From assembly GCA_028817255.1 (NCBI GenBank), contig JAPPQA010000130.1:1-11183 (forward strand): a stretch of 11,183 nt of DNA, written 5' to 3'. The notes under the pieces were generated by a model that saw nothing but the letters and a program-made list of their open reading frames with translations, did no database searches and had not been told where the DNA came from. The translations under genes and the position numbers were made by a program. Positions 1 to 6,356 of this stretch are shown here, piece after piece (position 1 is the stretch's first letter; each line of letters starts with the position of its first letter). The stretch comes from Gammaproteobacteria bacterium. GTDB lineage: Bacteria; Pseudomonadota; Gammaproteobacteria; Porifericomitales; Porifericomitaceae.

Positions 1-160
1 CGGCGAGGCCCTCCTTGGTCGCCAAGCTGCCCTGAACCGCGGCCAGGGCCCTGGCCAGCGCCTCCGCCTGCCTGCGGTCAAAGCCCGCCTGTTCCAGATC
101 GCGGGCGACGGCCAGCGTGTCGAATACGGCAGTTTCCGTCATGGTCGTCGTGTTTTCCAT
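1..160 (-). CDS. DUF1640/CCDC90-like coiled-coil protein, N-terminal part only
   Basis: The reading frame starts with ATG at 160-158 on the minus strand and stays open to the window edge, giving 53 residues. A good Shine-Dalgarno (GGAGG at 173-169, 8 nt from the ATG) supports this start; a second in-frame ATG lies 6 codons later. The residues FDTLAVARDLEQAGFDRRQA followed by an Ala/Leu-rich helix and a SLATKEGLA stretch match the pattern of the DUF1640 / CCDC90-like family: an F-D-T start, an 'L..aGF...qAea' helix, then 'ATK..l'. These are small proteins that usually end in a coiled coil and a C-terminal membrane anchor; the bacterial role is unclear. The C-terminus is outside the window, so the anchor cannot be checked. 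The gene is transcribed away from the pilus operon, with no visible functional link. Family call is from memory of the motif; I am fairly sure of it. Confidence 0.75.
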   Translation of the reverse strand, partial: MENTTTMTETAVFDTLAVARDLEQAGFDRRQAEALARALAAVQGSLATKEGLA

Positions 161-201
161 TGCAATGCCCTCCCTGGCGCTTCTGCTTCGTTCCATGCCA
201 T

Positions 202-229
202 CGTGCACGGACGCCCGTGCACGGACGCC
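202..229. repeat. Perfect 14-bp tandem repeat upstream of the DUF1640-like gene
   Basis: The unit CGTGCACGGACGCC occurs twice with no gap (202-215 and 216-229). Each unit contains the palindrome GTGCAC. The pair lies between the predicted minus-strand promoter (236-265) and the ribosome binding site of the DUF1640-like gene, so it would fall at the very start of that transcript. It could be a two-site operator, an RNA element, or just a chance duplication. Confidence 0.8.
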
Positions 230-235
230 AAGGAT

Positions 236-265
236 ATTCTGAACCCGGGCCGAAGCGCTTGTCAA
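236..265 (-). promoter_or_regulatory. Predicted sigma70 promoter of the DUF1640-like gene
   Basis: Read on the minus strand, a perfect -35 box TTGACA lies at 265-260. After an 18-bp spacer comes CAGAAT at 241-236 (4 of 6 matches to TATAAT). Transcription would start near 229, about 70 nt upstream of the ATG at 160. The call rests on consensus matching only. Confidence 0.45.
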
Positions 266-319
266 CGACGGGGACGGAACCGCAGCGCGAAGCTTCCAGG
301 CCGCGCGTAGTACGCAATT

Positions 320-348
320 TTGAGATTGACGCCATGAAAGACTATACT
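320..348 (+). promoter_or_regulatory. Strong predicted sigma70 promoter facing the pilus operon
   Basis: TTGAGA at 320-325 (5 of 6 to TTGACA) and TATACT at 343-348 (5 of 6 to TATAAT) are separated by exactly 17 bp. They lie in an AT-rich patch (about 311-360) that stands out from the surrounding GC-rich DNA. Transcription would start near 355, about 515 nt upstream of the secretin gene. Either the operon has a long leader, or the promoter makes a separate small RNA; no terminator with a T run is visible to decide between the two. Confidence 0.5.
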
Positions 349-802
349 ATTTTACAAGCACGGCTGCGGAGCTCCCTGTCGGGACTCCCGCCGAATACTA
401 CACCCGGACAACGGGCAGGATTGATCACCTGTCCGCGGGGAATAAGCGGGAACGCCAGCGTTACTTCGCGGTCGTGCTATGTCCCGGCACCTTGCCCAGT
501 CGCTCGACTAGCAGCTTGCAATCTGCCGGGAAAGGCCAGGAAAGGCCCCGGAAAAGACTATTGCAAATGCACAATCCGCCGGCCCCGACGATTCGCGCCG
601 CCCCCTCCCCGGGGCAGAGTTCCCCCGGCGTCGCGGACGAGCGCGCCTGCGCCGGGTCGAGAACGGTTGACCGCCTCTGCATCTAAGTGTGCCGCGCCTT
701 GAACACCCTGGGCCGAACGCGAGTGCCGGCAGAGAGAATGGGGGCAGTCGGCTCGCATCCTTCGTCGCCGGGCGCAAACGCCTGGCCCGGTCGCCGCCCC
801 GA
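349..802. other. Intergenic stretch with no convincing gene
   Basis: Open frames cross this stretch on both strands, but none has a convincing ribosome binding site or recognisable protein sequence. They are what GC-rich DNA gives by chance. Local structure is present: CCCGGCA (483-489) pairs with TGCCGGG (524-530) around a 34-nt loop, CGGACA (405-410) pairs with TGTCCG (430-435), and CCGGGC (768-773) pairs with GCCCGG (785-790). None is followed by a T run. I see no signature of tRNA, tmRNA, 4.5S RNA or RNase P RNA. If the promoter at 320-348 is real, this stretch is a long transcribed leader or a small RNA gene. Confidence 0.5.
529..547. repeat. 9-bp direct repeat in the intergenic region
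   Basis: GGAAAGGCC occurs at 529-537 and again at 539-547 with one base between them. A related GGAAAAG follows at 550-556. The repeat sits just after the inverted repeat 483-530. No function can be assigned. Confidence 0.6.
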
Positions 803-831
803 TTGTCCCCGGGAAGCGAATGCGCTAAAGT
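803..831 (+). promoter_or_regulatory. Predicted proximal promoter of the pilus operon
   Basis: TTGTCC at 803-808 (4 of 6 to TTGACA) and TAAAGT at 826-831 (4 of 6 to TATAAT) are 17 bp apart. Transcription would start near 838, giving a leader of about 32 nt before the secretin ATG. The match is moderate, but the position directly upstream of the first operon gene is right. Confidence 0.4.
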
Positions 832-836
832 AGCCT

Positions 837-860
837 CCGAACACAAGACCGAACACAAGG
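837..860 (+). repeat. 12-bp tandem repeat overlapping the secretin ribosome binding site
   Basis: CCGAACACAAGA (837-848) is followed at once by CCGAACACAAGG (849-860), 11 of 12 bases identical. The end of the second copy forms the Shine-Dalgarno AAGGA (857-861), 8 nt before the ATG at 870. In the first copy the same place reads AAGAC, a weaker site. A change in copy number would not alter the reading frame, but could change the leader or the protein or RNA binding there. Confidence 0.75.
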
Positions 861-869
861 ATGTGATCA

Positions 870-2453
870 ATGTCGAAGACAAGGACTGTCACGGCCCCGC
901 TTGCGCTCGCTTTGCTGGTCGCGGGCTGCGCGCATTTCGGGACGCATTCCGGGCCGGAGGAACCGGCCGCGGCGGCGCCCGCCGAGACGCGCGGCCACCT
1001 TCGGCCGCCGCAAGAGCCGGCAGGCGGCGCCCCCCGAGTCGTTGCGTCTCCTCCCCACCCCCCCGAGCCGCCGCCCGTCCCGGCGGAAGAACGCTACACG
1101 GTCGCGGTGCGCCAAGTGCCCGTGCGCGAGTTGCTGTTCTCGCTGGCGCGCGATGCCGGCCTCGAGCTCGACGTGCATCCTGAATTGCAGGGCGCGGTGA
1201 CCCTGTACGCCGAGAGTCAACCCCTGCCTCGAATCCTGGAGCGCCTGGAGCGGCAAACGCCGTTGCGCCTGGAGCGCAGCCCCGGTTACTTGGCGGCATT
1301 CCCCGACACGCCCTTCTTCCGCATTTACCACATCGGATATCTCAACTTGGCGCGCAGCACCAACAGCCGGGTGCAGATAGCCACCCAGATCGCCACCACC
1401 GGCAGCGCCGCGAGCCCGGACGAGGGACTGGGGACGACAGGCGTCAACAATTCCACCACGGACGTCAGCGGCAGCGCAGAGCTGGATTTCTGGGCGACAC
1501 TGGCCAGCAACCTGCGGGCGCTCCTGGGGGTCGCGACGGACGACGGCGCGGCGGCGGTGATTCCCAACGCCGCCGCCGGCGTGGTCGCGGTGCGCGCCAC
1601 CGGAGCGCAGCACCGCACCGTGCGCCGCTTCCTGTCCGAAGTGCTGGAGAGCGCGCGCCGCCAGGTGCTGATCCGCGCCACGATCGTCGAGGTGGCCCTG
1701 AGCGACCGCTACCAGTCGGGGATCGAGTGGTCGTTCCTGGAACGCGGTTCCGGGGTGGAGCTGGAGTGGACCTCCCTGGGCGAGACGCCGGCGCAGACCG
1801 TGAGTTCGCTGGTGTTGCGCTACGAAGACGGGGACTCCAGCGGCAACGAGATCAGCGCCACGTTGCGGCTGCTGCAGGAGTTCGGCGACACCCGCGTGCT
1901 CTCCAGCCCCCAGTTGATGGCGCTCAACAACCAGACGGCGCTGCTCAAGGTCGTGGACAACATCGTCTATTTCACCGTAGAGCAGGAAACGACGCTGAGC
2001 GTACAGGGCAGCAGCGAAAGCGCCTCGCGCAGCGAAGTGCACTCCGTGCCGGTGGGGCTGGTAATGAGCGTCACCCCCTACGTGGATGCGGGGGGCGCCG
2101 TGATCCTCAGCGTGCGCCCGACCATCTCGCGGGTGAACCGATTCGTCAGCGATCCCAACCCGATCCTGCGGGAAAACGGCAGCCGCATCCCGGAAATCCA
2201 GGTGCGCGAGCTGGAGTCCCTGCTGCGGCTGGAGGACGGCGAGGTGGCGGTACTCGGCGGGTTGATCCAGGACGACCGGGGCAGCGACCAAAGGCAGGTG
2301 CCCGGACTGGCGAAACTGCCCTGGATCGGGCGCCTGTTCTCCAGCAGGGGCAGAAATTCGCGGCGCACGGAATTGGTCATCCTGCTGCGGCCCGCGGTGA
2401 TCGAAGCGGGACGCGGGGCAGAGACGCCCCGGCCCGAGGCGAAACGGGGATGA
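870..2453 (+). CDS. mshL: MSHA-type secretin lipoprotein MshL
   Basis: Outer-membrane secretin (527 residues) forming the gated pore through which an MSHA-like pilus or pseudopilus system works. The N-terminus is a lipoprotein signal: a hydrophobic stretch at residues 7-19 ending in the lipobox LVAGC, with Cys20 as the lipidated residue. A Pro/Ala-rich linker runs to about 74. A secretin/TonB short N-terminal domain follows (about 76-135, 'VPVRELLFSLARDAGL'). The MshL-typical stretch FFRIYHIGYLNLARS...ATQIATTG is at 149-178, and a second N-type domain lies around 240-275. The beta-barrel secretin domain covers about 265-510, with LSSPQLMALNNQTALLKV at 344-361 and the C-terminal VPGLAKLPWIGRLF at 477-490. 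The start is fixed by the lipobox and the Shine-Dalgarno AAGGA at 857-861. It is the first gene of the operon; its stop overlaps the next start (ATGA at 2450-2453). The MshL subtype is more likely than GspD or PilQ because of length and the 149-178 block. Confidence 0.92.
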   Translation: MSKTRTVTAPLALALLVAGCAHFGTHSGPEEPAAAAPAETRGHLRPPQEPAGGAPRVVASPPHPPEPPPVPAEERYTVAVRQVPVRELLFSLARDAGLELDVHPELQGAVTLYAESQPLPRILERLERQTPLRLERSPGYLAAFPDTPFFRIYHIGYLNLARSTNSRVQIATQIATTGSAASPDEGLGTTGVNNSTTDVSGSAELDFWATLASNLRALLGVATDDGAAAVIPNAAAGVVAVRATGAQHRTVRRFLSEVLESARRQVLIRATIVEVALSDRYQSGIEWSFLERGSGVELEWTSLGETPAQTVSSLVLRYEDGDSSGNEISATLRLLQEFGDTRVLSSPQLMALNNQTALLKVVDNIVYFTVEQETTLSVQGSSESASRSEVHSVPVGLVMSVTPYVDAGGAVILSVRPTISRVNRFVSDPNPILRENGSRIPEIQVRELESLLRLEDGEVAVLGGLIQDDRGSDQRQVPGLAKLPWIGRLFSSRGRNSRRTELVILLRPAVIEAGRGAETPRPEAKRG

Positions 2454-3454
2454 ACGGGCGGCTCCCCGACCCGCTATCGTCGCTGCCGCCGCCGGCAACG
2501 GACCACCCCGGGAGCGGGCCGGCGCCGCGCTGGCGTTTCGCCGTCGCGCCGCTGGCGGCCCTGCTGGCGCTGGCCGCCGTATTGGCCTTCGCCTCCCTGT
2601 ATCTGCGCTACGCCCACGCCGTGCCGCGGCCCTCGCCGCCGGCGGCGCAGGCCACGGCGACGGCCGGCAGCGCGGATGCCGGCGGCGCCGTAATATGGCC
2701 GCAACAAGGACCGCGACGGGAAGCGGCGCCGCTGGCGCCCTCGCCGCCGCCCTCCGTGCCGCCGGCGCCCGGCAAGGCCGCGCAGACGCAACGGGCAACA
2801 GCGCCCTCCCCGCGGCGCGCATCCCGGCCGCTGCCGCGGCAAAACGGCGCGCCGCCGTCTTCAGGCGCCGACTGGCTGCGGGCCGGCTACCGGGCGTACC
2901 GGCAACAGGCGCTGGATGCCGCCGCCGCCGCGTATGGCAATGCCCTGAACAGCGTCCGGCCGGGCTCCCGGCAACAGCGGGAGGCGCTGCTGGGCGCGGC
3001 CGCCGTGGCCTGGCGACAGGGCAAAGCGGCAGAGGCGCGCCGCCGGTACCGGCAACTCCTGCGCCGCTCTCCCGCGGACCCGGCCGCCCTGGCCGGCCTG
3101 GCCGCCCTGCGCCGGGATGCGAACGGCCCGGCCAGCGCCCTGTCGGCGCTGGAGACCGCCGCCGCGGCCGCAACGCGCCCCGCCCCCCTTTACTTCGCCC
3201 TGGGCGGCCTGTACGCCGCCCGGGGGCGCTGGCCGGAAGCGGCGCGCGCCTACCGCAAATCCTGCCGCGCCGGGCCGCGCCCGGACTGTCTGTTCAACCT
3301 GGCCGTAAGCCTGGACCGCCTGCGCCGCCGCCGCGAATCCCTGAACTACTACCGCCAGGCCCTGGCCGCGGCCCGGGAGCGGCCGGCCGTCTTCGCCGCC
3401 GGCGTGGCGCGCGCCCGCATCCGCCGCCTGCAACAAGAGCACGAAACGCCGTGA
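2450..3454 (+). CDS. mshN: Membrane-anchored TPR protein, MshN-like
   Basis: A 334-residue bitopic protein. Residues 1-29 are cytoplasmic, a single membrane helix lies at about 30-53, and a long Pro/Ala-rich periplasmic linker (54-140) leads to a helical C-terminal domain (141-310). That domain shows tetratricopeptide-type pairs, such as DWLRAGYRAYRQQALDAAAA, then QGKAAEARRRYRQLLRRSPA, YFALGGLYAARGRWPEAARA and LFNLAVSLDRLRRRRESLNY. MshN of MSHA loci has the same build (N-terminal anchor plus TPR), and it follows mshL here; TPR proteins of this kind often help the secretin assemble. The start ATG overlaps the mshL stop, with GAGG at 2436-2439. The frame is open far upstream, but that part is only a shadow inside mshL. 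The linker is so rich in Ala, Pro and Arg that homology searches may be weak. Assignment to MshN rests on architecture and position. Confidence 0.75.
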   Translation: MNGRLPDPLSSLPPPATDHPGSGPAPRWRFAVAPLAALLALAAVLAFASLYLRYAHAVPRPSPPAAQATATAGSADAGGAVIWPQQGPRREAAPLAPSPPPSVPPAPGKAAQTQRATAPSPRRASRPLPRQNGAPPSSGADWLRAGYRAYRQQALDAAAAAYGNALNSVRPGSRQQREALLGAAAVAWRQGKAAEARRRYRQLLRRSPADPAALAGLAALRRDANGPASALSALETAAAAATRPAPLYFALGGLYAARGRWPEAARAYRKSCRAGPRPDCLFNLAVSLDRLRRRRESLNYYRQALAAARERPAVFAAGVARARIRRLQQEHETP

Positions 3455-5151
3455 ACTTACCCATACGCCTCGGCGACTTCCTGGTACAGCGCGGCATCGT
3501 CAGCGGCGACCAACTGCGGATCGCCCTGACCGAACACCGGCGCAGCGGGGAAACCCTGGGCGCCTGCCTGGTGCGCCTGGGTTTCGTCTCCGAAACCGTG
3601 ATCACGGCCAGCCTGGCCGGGCTGCTCGGCGAACGGCCCATAGACCTGGAGCGAGTGATCCCGGACCCGGATGCCATCGCCCTGCTGCCCTGGGAAACGG
3701 CCCGGCACTACCGGGTGCTGCCGGTGCGTTACGAGCCGGACACGCGGCAGCTGACCCTGGCCACCGGCGACCCCCGCAACCTGCTGCTGATGGACGAGAT
3801 CGCTGCCCGTCTGGGCGGCGGCATCCGCATCTCCCCCGTGCTGGCGGGCGACTCCGGCCTGGCGCGGGCACTGGAGCGCCACTACGGCCACCCCTTGTCC
3901 ATGGAACACGCCCTGCGCGAACTGGAGCGCGAAACGGCGCCAGAAGAAGGCGCCGGGGACACCGGCGCCGAAGACGAGTCCCAGCGCCCGGTCGTGCGCC
4001 TGGTAAACGCCCTGCTGACCGATGCGGTCAAGCGCAACGCCTCGGACATTCACCTGGAACCGGAACGGGGCTTCGCGCGCTTCCGCTACCGCGTTGACGG
4101 AGTGCTGTGCCAGGTCTGCAGCCTGCACAAAGACCACTGGCCGTCCATCGCGGTGCGCGTCAAAGTAATGGCCGGGCTGGACATCGCCGAACAGCGCCTG
4201 CCGCAGGACGGTCATTTCTCCCTGTCGCTGGCCGGGCACACGGTGGACTTCCGCGTCTCCACGCTGCCCACGGTATATGGAGAAAACATCGTGTTGCGGG
4301 TGCTGGACCGGGAACGGATGACCATCGCCCTGGACAAACTGGGGCTGGACGCCCAGGCGCAAGAGGCGCTGGAACGGATGCTCGAGCGCCCGGAAGGAAT
4401 GATCCTGATGACCGGCCCCACCGGCAGCGGCAAGACCACGACGCTGTACGCCCTGCTCAACCGCCTCAACACCGGCGAGACCAACATCATGACCCTGGAG
4501 GACCCGGTGGAATACCAGCTGCCCGCGGTGCGCCAATGCTCGCTGGATGCCTCGCAATTCGATTTTGCCGCCGGCGTGCGCGCCGTGCTGCGCCAGGCGC
4601 CGGACATCCTCCTGATCGGAGAAATCCGCGACGAAGAAACGGCGCGCATGACCATGCGCGCCGCCATGACCGGGCACCGGGTATTCGCCACCCTGCACAC
4701 CGTCTCCGCGCTGGCCGCCCTGCCGCGGCTGACGAGCATGGGCATCCCCCCGGATCTCCTGGCCGGCCATCTGGTCGGGGTGGTCGCCCAACGCCTGGCG
4801 CGGCGCCTGTGCATGCGCTGCCGCGGCACCCACCGCCCAACCCCCGGCGAGCGCCGCCTGCTGGGCATGCACGCGGAAGACCGGCGCCCCCTGTACCGCG
4901 CGGTCGGCTGCCCGCAGTGCGGGCACAGCGGCTACCGGGGCCGGCTGGCGATCATGGAAGTGCTGCACCTGGACCCCGGCCTGAGCGCGCTGGTCGCGGC
5001 GCGCGCCTCCTGGCCGCAACTGCTGGAGCGGGTGCGGGCCACGGGCGCGCGCAGCCTGTCCCAGGCCGGGGCGCAGCGGGTACTGGAGGGCGCTACCGAT
5101 CTGCCCGAGTTGCGCCGCGTAATAGACATGAGCCACCTGGAGCGCGCCTGA
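3451..5151 (+). CDS. mshE: Pilus assembly ATPase MshE (GspE/PilB family)
   Basis: Cytoplasmic hexameric ATPase (566 residues) that powers pilin polymerisation at the inner-membrane platform. The N-terminal domain begins RLGDFLVQRGIV at residue 6 and shows the two 24-residue MshEN-type motifs (6-29 and 35-58) with a 5-residue spacer. In MshE this fold binds c-di-GMP, but the closing Gln of each motif is His29 and Leu58 here. The catalytic part has ASDIHLEP at 197-204, Walker A GPTGSGKT at 322-329, Walker B ILLIGE at 386-391 with Glu391, the His-box LHTVSA at 415-420 (usually HTNDA or HTNSA), and a zinc-binding CMRC (454-457) / CPQC (487-490) pair. All core ATPase residues are intact. GTG is the start, because it gives the canonical N-terminus and overlaps the mshN stop (GTGA at 3451-3454). 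No strong Shine-Dalgarno is seen, so translation is probably coupled to mshN. Confidence 0.95.
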   Translation: MNLPIRLGDFLVQRGIVSGDQLRIALTEHRRSGETLGACLVRLGFVSETVITASLAGLLGERPIDLERVIPDPDAIALLPWETARHYRVLPVRYEPDTRQLTLATGDPRNLLLMDEIAARLGGGIRISPVLAGDSGLARALERHYGHPLSMEHALRELERETAPEEGAGDTGAEDESQRPVVRLVNALLTDAVKRNASDIHLEPERGFARFRYRVDGVLCQVCSLHKDHWPSIAVRVKVMAGLDIAEQRLPQDGHFSLSLAGHTVDFRVSTLPTVYGENIVLRVLDRERMTIALDKLGLDAQAQEALERMLERPEGMILMTGPTGSGKTTTLYALLNRLNTGETNIMTLEDPVEYQLPAVRQCSLDASQFDFAAGVRAVLRQAPDILLIGEIRDEETARMTMRAAMTGHRVFATLHTVSALAALPRLTSMGIPPDLLAGHLVGVVAQRLARRLCMRCRGTHRPTPGERRLLGMHAEDRRPLYRAVGCPQCGHSGYRGRLAIMEVLHLDPGLSALVAARASWPQLLERVRATGARSLSQAGAQRVLEGATDLPELRRVIDMSHLERA

Positions 5152-5177
5152 GGGAGGCCGCGGGGAGACGGACACAG

Positions 5178-6356
5178 ATGCGCAGTTTTCGTTACCGCGC
5201 CGCCGATTCGCAGGGCAGAATGCGCGAGGCCCGGATGGACGCGCTCGATGCGGCGGAACTGGAGGGGCAGCTGGCCCGCCGCGGCCTGACCCTGCTGCAC
5301 TGCCGCCCGGCGGTACGCCAGCGGCGGCGCTTGCGGCGCCGCGAACAGATCGAGCTCTGCTTTCACCTGGAGCATGGTTTGCGCGCCGGCCTGCCGCTGC
5401 TGGACTGCCTGCGCTGCCTGGCGGAAGAGCAGCGCGGGCGCCTGGGGCCCATGGCGGCCGCCCTGGCCGAAACCATAGAGGAAGGGCGCACCCTGTCGCA
5501 GGCGCTGGCCGGGCAGTCGCAGCCTCCCGTCCTGGTGAACCTGCTGGACGCCGGCGAACGCTCCGGCGAACTGCCGCGGGTGCTGGCGGATTTTGCCGAG
5601 TACCTGAAGTGGCAGGACGAATTGGCTTCGCGCATCTGGCAGCTGCTGCTGTATCCGGCACTGACCCTGCTGGTGGTTGCGGGCGTCAGCCTGTTCCTGG
5701 TCTCCTGGCTGGTGCCGCAACTGGAGCACTTCCTGCAGTCCCTGGGGCGGGAACTGCCGTTGCGCACCCGCCTGTTGCTGGCCGTCGCCGCCGTGGCCAC
5801 CGAACACGGCCACTGGCTCCTGGCCGCCGCCGGCGGGACGGCGCTCGCGCTCGCCGGGGCGCGCGCGAGCCACGGCCTGCGCCTGCGCCTGGACGCCTGG
5901 CTGCTGCGCCTGCCCCTGCTGGGCGCGCTGCTGCGCAAGATCGCCCTGGCCCGGGTGGCCGCCGCCCTGCGCCTGCTCTACGGCGCCGGCCTGAGCCTGC
6001 TGGAGTGCCTGGCTCTGGTGCGGCATATCGCCGGCAACCGTGCCGTAGAGAGGGCCGTGGGCGCAGCCGGCGAAAAGATCCGCGACGGCGCCGGCTTGGC
6101 CGAGGGCTTCCGGGAGGCGGGCCTGTTCCCGCCGCTGGCGTTGCGCATGATCCGCATCGGCGAGCATACCGGCGCCCTGGAGCACGGCCTGCGCCAAGTG
6201 TGCTACTTCTACGAACGGGACGTGCGCGAAGCCGCCGAGCGGATGCAAACCCTGCTGGGACCGGCGCTGACCCTGTTCCTGGGCGCCTTGATCGCCTGGA
6301 TCGCGCTGGCGCTGCTGGGACCGGTCTATGAGTTGGTACTGGCTCTCCCCCTTTGA
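5178..6356 (+). CDS. mshG: Inner-membrane platform protein MshG (GspF/PilC family)
   Basis: Polytopic platform protein of 392 residues, a normal length for the family. It converts ATPase motion into pilin extraction from the membrane. A short N-terminal cytoplasmic segment (MRSFRYRAADSQGRMREA) is typical. Two T2SSF repeats follow: about 56-180 (GLRAGLPLLDCL, then NLLDAGERSGELPRVL and LLLYPALTLLV) and about 257-385 (LLYGAGLSLLECL, then IRIGEHTGALEHGL and LLGPALTLFLG). Membrane helices are expected near 155-180, 208-228 and 358-385. The start ATG at 5178 has GGAG at 5164-5167. It comes 26 nt after mshE, one of the two gapped junctions in the operon. The last 29 nt overlap the next gene. Named MshG from its order after mshE; GspF would be an equally valid family name. 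Confidence 0.93.
   Translation: MRSFRYRAADSQGRMREARMDALDAAELEGQLARRGLTLLHCRPAVRQRRRLRRREQIELCFHLEHGLRAGLPLLDCLRCLAEEQRGRLGPMAAALAETIEEGRTLSQALAGQSQPPVLVNLLDAGERSGELPRVLADFAEYLKWQDELASRIWQLLLYPALTLLVVAGVSLFLVSWLVPQLEHFLQSLGRELPLRTRLLLAVAAVATEHGHWLLAAAGGTALALAGARASHGLRLRLDAWLLRLPLLGALLRKIALARVAAALRLLYGAGLSLLECLALVRHIAGNRAVERAVGAAGEKIRDGAGLAEGFREAGLFPPLALRMIRIGEHTGALEHGLRQVCYFYERDVREAAERMQTLLGPALTLFLGALIAWIALALLGPVYELVLALPL

Noticed and set aside
160..702. A 180-codon plus-strand open frame in the intergenic region, with an internal ATG at 334
   Set aside because: No ribosome binding site at either ATG. The beginning overlaps the promoter and leader of the minus-strand gene, and the protein has no recognisable pattern.
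768..790. Inverted repeat CCGGGC / GCCCGG as a possible terminator
   Set aside because: No T run follows, the loop is 11 nt, and it sits directly upstream of the operon promoter.
355..800. A known structural RNA (tRNA, tmRNA, 6S, 4.5S or RNase P RNA)
   Set aside because: None of the conserved core sequences that I would recognise is present.
508..882. A 124-codon minus-strand open frame between the promoters
   Set aside because: Composition is Arg/Pro/Ser-rich without motif, and it would start inside the secretin signal peptide region.
867..3173. A 768-codon open frame on the minus strand, antisense to the secretin and TPR genes
   Set aside because: Its sequence is low-complexity Arg/Ala/Pro/Gln-rich with no recognisable motif, and the plus strand carries clear family proteins. 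Such frames arise in GC-rich coding DNA because stop codons are rare.
3457..5661. A 734-codon open frame on the minus strand across mshE and mshG
   Set aside because: Shadow frame: biased composition and full overlap with well-supported genes.
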